A stretch of DNA of 64,000 nucleotides from Croceibacterium xixiisoli (GTDB lineage: Bacteria > Pseudomonadota > Alphaproteobacteria > Sphingomonadales > Sphingomonadaceae). The DNA lies in the NCBI RefSeq assembly GCF_009827305.1, contig NZ_WTYJ01000001.1, forward strand, positions 1,302,001 to 1,366,000, written 5' to 3'. How positions within the stretch are numbered: the stretch's first letter is position 1; the number at the start of each line of letters is the position of its first letter. The notes under the pieces are model-generated. The model saw only the letters and a program-made list of their open reading frames with translations. It was not told the origin of the DNA and did no database searches. A program made the translations under genes and the position numbers. Positions 33,345-40,358 of this stretch are shown piece after piece.

Positions 33345-34778
33345 ATGCCCAAATTGAAAGACGTCTATCCGCTCTATCTGAACAACAAGCCGGTGCAGCC
33401 CAACACCGATCTGGTGGTGACGGACAAATTCACCGGCGAAGTGGCCTTCCGCACCGCGCTCGCCACGCCCGATGTCATCGAGGAAGCGATCGCCGGTGCC
33501 GTGCGCGCCGCCGGCCCGATGGCGCGGCTGGCCAGCTATGAACGCCAGGCCGTGCTGCAGCATTGCGTGGACCGGTTCCGCGAACGCTTCGACGAACTGG
33601 CCTATGCGCTGTGCGTGGAGGCGGGCAAGCCGATCAAGGATGCTGAGGGCGAGGTTACCCGCCTGATCGATACCTTCCGCATCGGCGCGGAAGAGGCGGT
33701 GCGCAATTATGGCGAGGTTCAGCCGCTCGATATCTCGCCCCGGGCGAAGGGCTATATGGGCATCTGGCGGCGCGTGCCGATCGGGCCGTGCAGCTTCATC
33801 AGCCCGTTCAATTTCCCGCTCAACCTTGCCGCGCACAAGGTCGCCCCGGCCATCGCCATGGGCTGCCCCTTTGTGATGAAGCCCGCCAGCCTCACCCCGC
33901 TTGGCGCGATCATCATGGGCGAAGTGCTGGCCGAAACCGATCTGCCCGAAGGCGCGTTCTCGATCCTGCCGGCCCATCGCGACGGGGCCGATCTGTTCAC
34001 GACGGATGAACGGCTGAAACTGCTCAGCTTCACCGGTTCGCCCGAGGTGGGTTGGGCGCTGAAGGCGAAGGCCGGCAAGAAGAAGATCGTGCTCGAACTG
34101 GGCGGCAATGCCGCCGCCGTGGTCGATCGGGATGCCGATCTCGATCACGCGGTCGAACGCATCGTGTTCGGTGCTTTCTACCAATCGGGGCAGAGCTGCA
34201 TCGGGGTGCAGCGGATCATCGCCCATGCCGATATCTATGACGAATTGCGCGATCGATTGGTGGCGAAGACCAAGACATTGATCGCCGGCGATCCGAAAGA
34301 TCGGGATACCTTCATCGGCCCGATGATCTCCGAGAAAGAGGCAAGCCGGCTGAAGGGCTGGATTGATGAGGCCGTGGCAGCTGGGGCGAAACTGCTCTGC
34401 GGCGGCGGCCTGACCGGCGCCATGCTGGAGGCGACACTCCTGGAAGATGTCCCGGCAGAATGCGCCGCCAACACCGAGGAGGCTTTCGGCCCGCTGGCCA
34501 ATCTGTCCCGCTTCACCGATTGGGCCGATGCGCTGGCCCAGGTCAATGATAGCAAGTTCGGCCTGCAGGCCGGCATCTTCACCCGCGACATCCACCAGGT
34601 GCTGGAAGCCTGGGACGATCTGGATGTCGGGGGCGTGGTGGTGAACGATGTGCCCAGCTATCGCGTGGACAACATGCCTTATGGCGGGGTCAAGGATTCC
34701 GGCCTGGGCCGCGAAGGCATCCGCTTCGCGATGGAAGACATGAGCGAAATCCGCAATCTGGTGATCCGCCGCCTGTGA
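33345..34778 (+). CDS. NAD(P)-dependent aldehyde dehydrogenase
   Basis: A 477-residue ALDH. The catalytic Glu lies in VLELGGNAA near 247 and the nucleophilic Cys in GQSCIGVQR near 281. ISPFNFPLN is the cofactor-site signature near 145 and the C-terminal VNDVPSYRVDNMPYGG is typical. Located 30 bases after the ThDP-enzyme stop, so it probably oxidises the aldehyde produced by that enzyme. Ends with a strong hairpin terminator. Confidence 0.92.
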   Translation: MPKLKDVYPLYLNNKPVQPNTDLVVTDKFTGEVAFRTALATPDVIEEAIAGAVRAAGPMARLASYERQAVLQHCVDRFRERFDELAYALCVEAGKPIKDAEGEVTRLIDTFRIGAEEAVRNYGEVQPLDISPRAKGYMGIWRRVPIGPCSFISPFNFPLNLAAHKVAPAIAMGCPFVMKPASLTPLGAIIMGEVLAETDLPEGAFSILPAHRDGADLFTTDERLKLLSFTGSPEVGWALKAKAGKKKIVLELGGNAAAVVDRDADLDHAVERIVFGAFYQSGQSCIGVQRIIAHADIYDELRDRLVAKTKTLIAGDPKDRDTFIGPMISEKEASRLKGWIDEAVAAGAKLLCGGGLTGAMLEATLLEDVPAECAANTEEAFGPLANLSRFTDWADALAQVNDSKFGLQAGIFTRDIHQVLEAWDDLDVGGVVVNDVPSYRVDNMPYGGVKDSGLGREGIRFAMEDMSEIRNLVIRRL

Positions 34779-34784
34779 CCTAGG

Positions 34785-34813
34785 GGGGAGGCGGCATGAT
34801 GTTCCGCCTCCCC
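34785..34813. terminator. Bidirectional terminator hairpin
   Basis: GGGGAGGCGG (34785-34794) and CCGCCTCCCC (34804-34813) form a perfect 10-base stem with a 9-base loop between two convergent genes. There is no pronounced T-tract on either side, so efficiency is uncertain. Confidence 0.6.
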
Positions 34814-34818
34814 ACTCA

Positions 34819-35172
34819 TCACGCCTCTTCCAGCAACAGCAATTCGCACGACATCAGCAGCACCGGCGGGTGCATCTGATGATCGACCTCGCACACCCGT
34901 GCCTCTGCCACAAGCTGGCCGGGGATGGTGAATTCATGATCGGGCAGCTCCGCGATCATCTCTTCGGCCACGGCAATCGCCGCTTCGCCTTCGAACCGCA
35001 GATCGAACCGGTGGCGCGTGCCGGCGAAGCTGATGCTGGCCCAGTCGGTTTCCCGGTGGCGCAGCACGCAGCCGCGTCCATCCATCATTTTTTCCAGCGC
35101 ATTGCGGGCGCGTTCGCCGGCGTTGCGGCGCGGGCGGTGGCGGCCGGAGGGGCGGATCGGTTCAATCTGCAT
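34819..35172 (-). CDS. Conserved small protein, second gene of a two-gene unit
   Basis: A 117-residue soluble protein with a basic, Arg/Pro-rich start (PSGRHRPRRNAGERARNALEK) followed by an alpha/beta part (HRETDWASISFAGTRHRFDLRFEG, then EEMIAELPDHEFTIPG). No family recognised. The second of two nearby ATGs, 7 bases after GGGAG, is preferred. It overlaps the end of the small upstream gene by 11 bases, which implies coupled translation. Divergent from the XRE-S24 repressor-like gene. Confidence 0.7.
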   Translation of the reverse strand: MQIEPIRPSGRHRPRRNAGERARNALEKMMDGRGCVLRHRETDWASISFAGTRHRFDLRFEGEAAIAVAEEMIAELPDHEFTIPGQLVAEARVCEVDHQMHPPVLLMSCELLLLEEA

Positions 35173-35350
35173 GGGCATTCTCCCGGTATATGTTCATGAA
35201 ATGTTCCACCCGTCTTTCCGTGGCAAGGCGCGGCTCCCGCCCGTTGCGCAGGCTGTAGACGAAATTGGGATCGCGCGTCGCCAGCCGGCCGAATCGGCTG
35301 GCGGGCATGCCGGTCTGGCGGAGAAAGACCTCGATCTTGCGGATCAGCAT
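35162..35350 (-). CDS. Small basic HTH-like protein, first gene of a two-gene unit
   Basis: A 62-residue basic protein: MLIRKIEVFLRQTGMPASRF, then FGRLATRDPNFVYSLRNGREPR, and VEHFMNIY at the end. Its pattern resembles short XRE-like DNA-binding proteins seen in sphingomonads. An ATG five codons upstream is also possible. It faces the XRE-S24 gene across 150 bases that hold two palindromes, so the small protein, the repressor or both may act there. Confidence 0.7.
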   Translation of the reverse strand: MLIRKIEVFLRQTGMPASRFGRLATRDPNFVYSLRNGREPRLATERRVEHFMNIYRENAHAD

Positions 35351-35432
35351 CCTTAAAATCCTCATGTTTGAATGGTCTGGTTCAGGGCAGCTGCGAGAGG
35401 GTGGAGTCGATGGAACCCTGTGTCGGATGAAA

Positions 35433-35480
35433 TTTCCTACTTGTCTAGGAAAAATACTACGTATAGGGTGACTGTCCTAT
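35433..35480 (+). promoter_or_regulatory. Two interlocked TAGG/CCTA palindromes over the S24 gene promoter
   Basis: TTTCCTA-N6-TAGGAAA (35433-35452) and ATAGG-N8-CCTAT (35463-35480) are two inverted repeats sharing the TAGG/CCTA half-site, in opposite order, 18 bases between equivalent half-sites. A possible promoter TTGTCT (35441-35446) and TAGGGT (35464-35469) with a 17-base spacer runs through both. This fits an operator at which an S24-type repressor controls its own gene. Confidence 0.55.
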
Positions 35481-35500
35481 GATGACGCAGGATGATGCTC

Positions 35501-36148
35501 ATGGACGCCCGTCAGACACTCGCCGAACTCGCCCGGCAACGTGGTACCAGCCTTGCCGCGCTTTCCCGTATGATCGGCAGGAATGGTACGTATTTACAGC
35601 AATATATAACCAAGGGTTCGCCCAAGAAGCTCGAAGAGGACGACCGGCGCAATCTCGCCCGTTTTTTCGGGGTGGATGAATCGCGGCTCGGCGGTGGGCC
35701 GGGCGGGGCGGGGGATAAATCCTACGAAGCTGCGCCACGCGATGATTGGGTCGATGTCCCGCGGCTGTCGCTCCGCGCCTCCGCCGGGCCCGGGGCTGTG
35801 GGGGGCGGGCAGGAAGTGGCCTTCGATGCCTTCCGCTTTTCCCGCCGCTGGCTGCGCGAACAGGGGCTGGAGCCCGGCATGCTGTCCGCCATCCGCGTGA
35901 TGGGCGATTCCATGGAACCGCTGCTGCGCGACGGGGATGAGATCCTGGTCGATCGCAGCCAGCGCCCGTTCCGCGACGGGGTGCATGTGCTGCGGCTGGG
36001 CGATGTGCTGCATGTGAAGCGGGTGCAATCCGGGCAGCCGGGCCGCATGCTGCTGATCAGCGCCAACACCGCGTACGAACCGCTGGACGTGTCGGCGGGC
36101 GATGTCGAACTGGTCGGTCGGGTCGTGTGGAAGAGCGGGAGATTGTAA
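35501..36148 (+). CDS. XRE-S24 repressor-like protein (LexA/CI type)
   Basis: A 215-residue protein with an N-terminal HTH (about 10-55; LAELARQRGTSLAALSRMIGRNGTYLQQYI) and a C-terminal S24 peptidase-like domain. The Ser-Lys dyad of self-cleaving repressors is present at S137 (VMGDSMEPLLRDGDEIL) and K173 (VLHVKRV). An AGG lies 9 bases before the ATG; ATGs 6 and 9 bases upstream are alternatives. The Ala-Gly cleavage site, if used, could be in the DKSYEAAP-to-SAGPGAVGGG linker. It is not part of a visible prophage, so it may be a stress or cell-state regulator of the divergent pair. Confidence 0.85.
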   Translation: MDARQTLAELARQRGTSLAALSRMIGRNGTYLQQYITKGSPKKLEEDDRRNLARFFGVDESRLGGGPGGAGDKSYEAAPRDDWVDVPRLSLRASAGPGAVGGGQEVAFDAFRFSRRWLREQGLEPGMLSAIRVMGDSMEPLLRDGDEILVDRSQRPFRDGVHVLRLGDVLHVKRVQSGQPGRMLLISANTAYEPLDVSAGDVELVGRVVWKSGRL

Positions 36149-36177
36149 TCCGGCGCCCGATTGGCCACTTACCGCCC

Positions 36178-36852
36178 ATGACCGAAACCACCACCCAGGC
36201 CGCACTGCGCGCCGCGATCATTCCCGTCACGCCCTTTCAGCAGAATTGCTCGCTGATCTGGTGCAGCCGGACCATGCGCGGCGCCTTGGTCGATCCGGGC
36301 GGCGATCTGCCCAAGCTGAAGGACGCGGTGCAGCGCGCCGGGGTGACGCTGGAAAAGATCCTGATCACCCATGGCCATGCCGATCACTGCGGCCAGGCCG
36401 GCATGCTGGCGGCTGAACTCGGCCTGCCGATCGAGGGCCCTGCCGAGCCGGACCGGTTCTGGATCGCCCGGCTGGAAGATGATGGCCCGCGTTTCGGCAT
36501 CGAGACCAAGGTGTTCGAACCGACCCGCTGGCTGGTCGATGGCGACACGGTCACCGTCGGTGATCTCGAACTCGAAGTGATCCATTGCCCCGGCCACACC
36601 CCGGGCCATGTGGTGTTCTTCCATCGCGGCACCAGCTTCGCCTTCGTCGGCGATGTGCTGTTCGCCGGCTCGATCGGGCGCACCGATTTTCCGATGGGCA
36701 ATCATCAGGATCTGCTCGACGCAATCACCGGCAAGCTCTGGCCCTTGGGCGACGGCGTGACCTTCGTGCCCGGCCATGGCGATGTCAGCACATTCGGACA
36801 GGAACGCCAGACCAACCCCTATGTCAGCGACCGGGCGATCGCTGCGGGGTAA
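36178..36852 (+). CDS. Metallo-beta-lactamase fold hydrolase (glyoxalase II-like)
   Basis: A 224-residue Zn2+/Fe2+ hydrolase. The metal site reads THGHADHCGQ (near 62), with further ligands in CPGHTPGHV, GDVLFAGSIGRTD and PGHGD. The size and motif spacing fit YcbL/GloB-like enzymes that hydrolyse glutathione or CoA thioesters or related esters. The ATG at 36178 is chosen; an in-frame ATG upstream overlaps the S24 gene. The start is 29 bases after the repressor gene and may share its transcript. Confidence 0.9.
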   Translation: MTETTTQAALRAAIIPVTPFQQNCSLIWCSRTMRGALVDPGGDLPKLKDAVQRAGVTLEKILITHGHADHCGQAGMLAAELGLPIEGPAEPDRFWIARLEDDGPRFGIETKVFEPTRWLVDGDTVTVGDLELEVIHCPGHTPGHVVFFHRGTSFAFVGDVLFAGSIGRTDFPMGNHQDLLDAITGKLWPLGDGVTFVPGHGDVSTFGQERQTNPYVSDRAIAAG

Positions 36853-36864
36853 ATTGCCCGGCGA

Positions 36865-37761
36865 TCAAACGGCTGCGATGAAGCTTTCGCTGTCCTGCAG
36901 CCGCTCGATATCCTGACGCGGCGGCGCGCCGAACAGGCGGCGGTATTCGCGGCTGAACTGGGACTGGCTTTCATAACCCACCGCAAATCCGGCGGCGCCC
37001 GCCGGGGCGCTTTCCGTCATCATCAGTCGGCGGGCTTCCTGCAGGCGCAACTGCTTCTGATATTCCAGCGGCGTCAGGCGCGTGATGGCCTTGAAATGGG
37101 CATGCAACGATGATGCGCTCATCCCGGCGGCTTCGGCAATCTCCTGGATCCGCAGCTTTTCGTGGAAGCTCTGCCGGATAATCGCGATGGCGCGGCTGAT
37201 CTGGCTCAGGTGATTGTCGGCGGTCGACATCTGCCGCAGCAGCGGGCCGTGCGGTCCATGCAGCAGCCGATAGAGGATTTCCCGCTCCACCAGCGGGGCC
37301 AGCGCGCCGATGCTGGCCGGTTGTTCCAGCAGTTCGATCAGCCGGCACGCGGCATCGATCAGCGCAGGCTCCCCCGGATAGACGGCCAGCACCGGCAGAT
37401 CGGATCGGACGGGGGCCGCACCTTCGGCAATTATCAGATCTGCCAGCGCCGCCATGTTCAGGTCGATCTTGGCACAGAGATAGGGCCGATCCGGGCTGGC
37501 ATCGATCACATGGCCGACCAGCGGCAGATCGACCGAAACCAGCAGATAGCGGGAGGCATCATAGACGACACTGTGATCACCCAGCGATGCCTGCTTGGCG
37601 CCTTGGGCGATAAGGCAAAGCGATGCCTCATAGACCGACGGCACGGGCACGGTCGGATGATCGGCCCGGATCACGGACAGCCCGGCTATCGCTGTCCCGC
37701 TCATTCCGGATGGCGGCGCATGCTGCAGGATGGAATTGGCCAGATCGGTAATCGTTCGCAT
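36865..37761 (-). CDS. AraC-family transcriptional regulator
   Basis: A 298-residue regulator. Residues 15-160 form an AraC-N domain of the type seen in YqhC-like proteins (SVYEASLCLIAQGAKQASLG, YLLVSVDLPLVGHV). The last 100 residues carry two helix-turn-helix motifs (IQEIAEAAGMSASSLHAHFKA and AAGFAVGYESQSQFSREYRRL). Such regulators often sense aldehydes and control a divergent oxidoreductase, here the SDR starting 149 bases away. The start at ATG 37761 removes a basic 20-residue extension. Confidence 0.9.
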   Translation of the reverse strand: MRTITDLANSILQHAPPSGMSGTAIAGLSVIRADHPTVPVPSVYEASLCLIAQGAKQASLGDHSVVYDASRYLLVSVDLPLVGHVIDASPDRPYLCAKIDLNMAALADLIIAEGAAPVRSDLPVLAVYPGEPALIDAACRLIELLEQPASIGALAPLVEREILYRLLHGPHGPLLRQMSTADNHLSQISRAIAIIRQSFHEKLRIQEIAEAAGMSASSLHAHFKAITRLTPLEYQKQLRLQEARRLMMTESAPAGAAGFAVGYESQSQFSREYRRLFGAPPRQDIERLQDSESFIAAV

Positions 37762-37909
37762 GTCGCCATACTTTCCCAAGCTGCCCGCTACCCGCAAGCG
37801 CATTCTGGCTGATATGGACAATCAGGCAAAGATCCCGGTCGATCGATCTAACGCATGGCCGCCGCTGTCCGGCACAAGTGCTGCATGATTGAACGGAAGG
37901 ATTGATGTC

Positions 37910-38635
37910 ATGAACGGAATTGACGGCAAAACCATTCTCATCAGCGGCGCGTCGAGCGGGATCGGCGAAGCCAGCGTGCGCGAACTTGCTGCGGCCGGGG
38001 CGCGGCTGTTCATCGGTGCGCGGCGGGCAGACCGGCTGCAGGCACTGGCCGATGAACTGGGGGACAATGTCGCCTGGCGGCCACTCGACGTCACCAGCCC
38101 GGACAGCTTCGCCGCTTTCGCCGATGCTGCAGAGGCGCGGTTCGGCCGCATAGATGTGCTGGTGAACAATGCCGGCATCATGCCGCTGTCCCCGCTCGCC
38201 GCGCTCAAGCGGGACGAATGGGCGCGGATGATCGATGTGAACATCCATGGCGTGCTCAATGGCATTGCGGCGGTTTTGCCGCGCTTCACCGCCCAGGGCG
38301 CAGGGCATGTGGTCAATGTCGCATCGATCGGCGCCCATCTCGTCGTCCCGGCCGCGGCAGTCTATTGCGCCACCAAATATGCGGTCTGGGCCATCACCGA
38401 AGGGCTGCGGCAGGAACATGACGATATTCGCGCCACAGTGATTTCCCCCGGGATTGTCGCGACCGAACTGGGCCATGACATCACCGATCCGCAGGTGTCC
38501 GATGCCCTGAAGGGCTGGCGACAGCAAGCCCTGACCCCGGACGCCATCGCGCGTGCGATCCGCTATGCGCTGGAACAGCCCGAAGGCGTCGATGTGAACG
38601 AGATCATCGTCCGCCCGACCGCCGCGAATATGTAG
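37910..38635 (+). CDS. SDR oxidoreductase divergent from an AraC regulator
   Basis: A 241-residue short-chain dehydrogenase. The cofactor motif is ISGASSGIGEAS near 10, NNAGIMPLSPL follows near 86, and the catalytic YxxxK is VYCATKYAVWA near 150. The C-terminus (LEQPEGVDVNEIIVRPTA) matches the YdfG/serine-dehydrogenase-like group of NADP enzymes acting on small hydroxy acids or carbonyls. AGG GAT RBS precedes the ATG. Likely induced through the AraC regulator on the other strand, which is inference. Confidence 0.9.
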   Translation: MNGIDGKTILISGASSGIGEASVRELAAAGARLFIGARRADRLQALADELGDNVAWRPLDVTSPDSFAAFADAAEARFGRIDVLVNNAGIMPLSPLAALKRDEWARMIDVNIHGVLNGIAAVLPRFTAQGAGHVVNVASIGAHLVVPAAAVYCATKYAVWAITEGLRQEHDDIRATVISPGIVATELGHDITDPQVSDALKGWRQQALTPDAIARAIRYALEQPEGVDVNEIIVRPTAANM

Positions 38636-38694
38636 GACATGCCAAGGGGCGGCGCAGGGCTGCCCCCTATTTCGATCAGCTGTGGCGGGATCGG

Positions 38695-38961
38695 TCAGTA
38701 ATGAAACCGGCACTGGGCGATTTCCAGCTGCTGGTTGGGCGCCGTGCCGGTGACGCGATAGACCAGCCGATCTTCCAGCGTGATCCGTCTGGACCACCAG
38801 CCCTTCAGATCGCCTTTCAACGGTTCCGGCTTACCGGTGCCCTTGAACGGCGTGCACTGGCATTCATTGATCAGATCATTGACTCTCCGCAGCGTGTTGG
38901 GCGCATGGGCCTGCCAGTGAAGATAGTCTTCCCAGGCCGTGTCAGCGAAAACGAGCTTCAT
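38695..38961 (-). CDS. yoeB: YoeB-family mRNA interferase toxin
   Basis: An 88-residue toxin of the Txe/YoeB family, which cleaves mRNA in the ribosome. WEDYLHWQ, NDLINECQCTPFKGTGKPEPLKG (the conserved GxGKPE loop), and LVYRV are family hallmarks, and it ends in RFHY with the catalytic His and Tyr. Its ATG overlaps the antitoxin stop by four bases. The product is full length (E. coli YoeB has 84 residues), so probably active. Confidence 0.95.
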   Translation of the reverse strand: MKLVFADTAWEDYLHWQAHAPNTLRRVNDLINECQCTPFKGTGKPEPLKGDLKGWWSRRITLEDRLVYRVTGTAPNQQLEIAQCRFHY

Positions 38962-39212
38962 GGCTCGATAAGATCACGCGCCTTGCCTTTGCCGCCATCC
39001 AGCTGATCCACCGCATCCAGCAGTCGTGCACGATTTGCCTTGCTCGAAAGCAGATGCATCGTTTCTTCGATCGCATTCCAGTCCGACAGGGAAATCATCA
39101 CCACCGATTCCGCCTTCTGGCGAGATACGATCACGGGCGATCGATCCGCGACCACGCGGTCCATGATTTCTTTTAGATGAGCGCGGGTATCGGAATAGCT
39201 GATCACATCCAT
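38958..39212 (-). CDS. yefM: YefM-family antitoxin
   Basis: An 84-residue Phd/YefM antitoxin: SYSDTRAHLKEIMDRVVADR, VIVSRQKAESVVMISLSDW and ETMHLLSSKANRARL are typical, with a hydrophilic C-terminal tail that wraps the toxin. AGGAG lies upstream of the ATG. The promoter carries two TGTACA hexamers (39234-39239 and 39246-39251), the known YefM binding core, so the pair is self-repressed. Confidence 0.95.
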   Translation of the reverse strand: MDVISYSDTRAHLKEIMDRVVADRSPVIVSRQKAESVVMISLSDWNAIEETMHLLSSKANRARLLDAVDQLDGGKGKARDLIEP

Positions 39213-39229
39213 GGCGGTCTCCTGGCGTT

Positions 39230-39258
39230 AATATGTACAGTAACTTGTACAATTGCAA
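39230..39258 (-). promoter_or_regulatory. yefM-yoeB promoter with two TGTACA operator hexamers
   Basis: On the minus strand a -35 TTGCAA (39258-39253) and a -10 CATATT (39235-39230) are spaced by 17 bases. Two TGTACA hexamers, centres 12 bases apart, lie across the spacer and -10. In E. coli YefM recognises this same hexamer core, so the operator grammar appears conserved across phyla of proteobacteria. Confidence 0.8.
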
Positions 39259-39457
39259 GATCGGCAGGTGTGGAACGCCCGACGATCTGCCGCGCTACCG
39301 CACCAGCTGATCCAACCCATTTCGCCCCAGTACAAAAATACTGCGCCCTCATGCAGGCCCGCCGGAAATGCGCCGCCTATCGTCATGTCTGAACCCAGCG
39401 ACCCGCCGGATGCCCTCTGGCCCGGGTTTCAAAAGCTGGAATGACGGAGAGGCTTGA

Positions 39458-40357
39458 ATGGCAAATGCAATATTGGACCAGCTGATCGCCGGCATGCGTG
39501 CCGGTGGGCCGGACTTCAGCGATCCCCCGCTCGAAGTGCGCGCAACCTTTGCTGCTTTGCTGGATACCATGCCCGAACCCGATGGGGTGGTTTTCACCGA
39601 AACCACGCTGGGCGGGGTCCCTGCGCTTGAATGCCGGGCGGATGGCACGTCAGATGATGGCGTGCTGCTCTATCTGCATGGCGGCGGCTATGTCGCGGGC
39701 AGTGCGCGCGGCTATCGCGGCCTGCCGGCGGCGCTGGGCCGGGCGGCGGGCATTCGCGCCATCGCGCTCGATTACCGCCTCGCGCCGGAGGCTCCCTTTC
39801 CCGCCCCGGTCGATGATGTTCTGGCCGCCTATGATGCGCTGATCGATCAGGGTGTTCCCGCCGCCCGCATCCTGCTGGCCGGGGATTCGGCCGGCGGCGG
39901 GCTGACCATGGCAACGCTGATCGCCCTGCGCGACGCTGGCAAGCCGGCGCCCGGCGGGGCGCTGCTGCTGTCCCCCTGGGTCGATCTGACCGGGCAGAGC
40001 GCCAGCTGGCAGAGCAAGGCCGATGCCGATCCTTCGCTCACCCCGGCCGGGCTGGCCGCTGCGGCGGGGCATTATCTGCAGGGGCAGGACGCGCGCGCGC
40101 CGCTCGCCTCACCGCTGTTTGCCGATCTCTCCGATCTGCCGCCGCTGATGATCCAGGTCGGATCGTCCGAAATCCTGCTCGACGATGCCACCGGGCTTGC
40201 GGCCCGCGCGGGCGCGGCGGGCACCTCTGTCCGGCTGGAGGTCTGGCCGCAGATGATCCACGTCTGGCAGGCATTTTCCTTCATGCTGCCCGAAGGCCAG
40301 CAGGCAATCGATGCCGCCGGCCAGTTCTTCCGTGATCGCTTGGCGGGGGCACAGTGA
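39458..40357 (+). CDS. Alpha/beta hydrolase of the HSL family
   Basis: A 299-residue esterase. The oxyanion motif is LHGGGYVAGS near 75, the nucleophile elbow is GDSAGGGLTMA near 152, and Asp/His of the triad are in VGSSEILLDDA and MIHVWQAF. Acts on short esters or lactones. It starts the hydrolase-BVMO-SDR operon: its stop overlaps the vicinity of the next start (1-base gap), so it probably hydrolyses the ester or lactone made by that monooxygenase. Confidence 0.92.
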   Translation: MANAILDQLIAGMRAGGPDFSDPPLEVRATFAALLDTMPEPDGVVFTETTLGGVPALECRADGTSDDGVLLYLHGGGYVAGSARGYRGLPAALGRAAGIRAIALDYRLAPEAPFPAPVDDVLAAYDALIDQGVPAARILLAGDSAGGGLTMATLIALRDAGKPAPGGALLLSPWVDLTGQSASWQSKADADPSLTPAGLAAAAGHYLQGQDARAPLASPLFADLSDLPPLMIQVGSSEILLDDATGLAARAGAAGTSVRLEVWPQMIHVWQAFSFMLPEGQQAIDAAGQFFRDRLAGAQ

Positions 40358-40358
40358 C

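Noticed and set aside
35162-36148. Reading the S24 repressor locus as a prophage end
   Set aside because: No integrase, structural or lysis genes and no attachment-like direct repeats around it.
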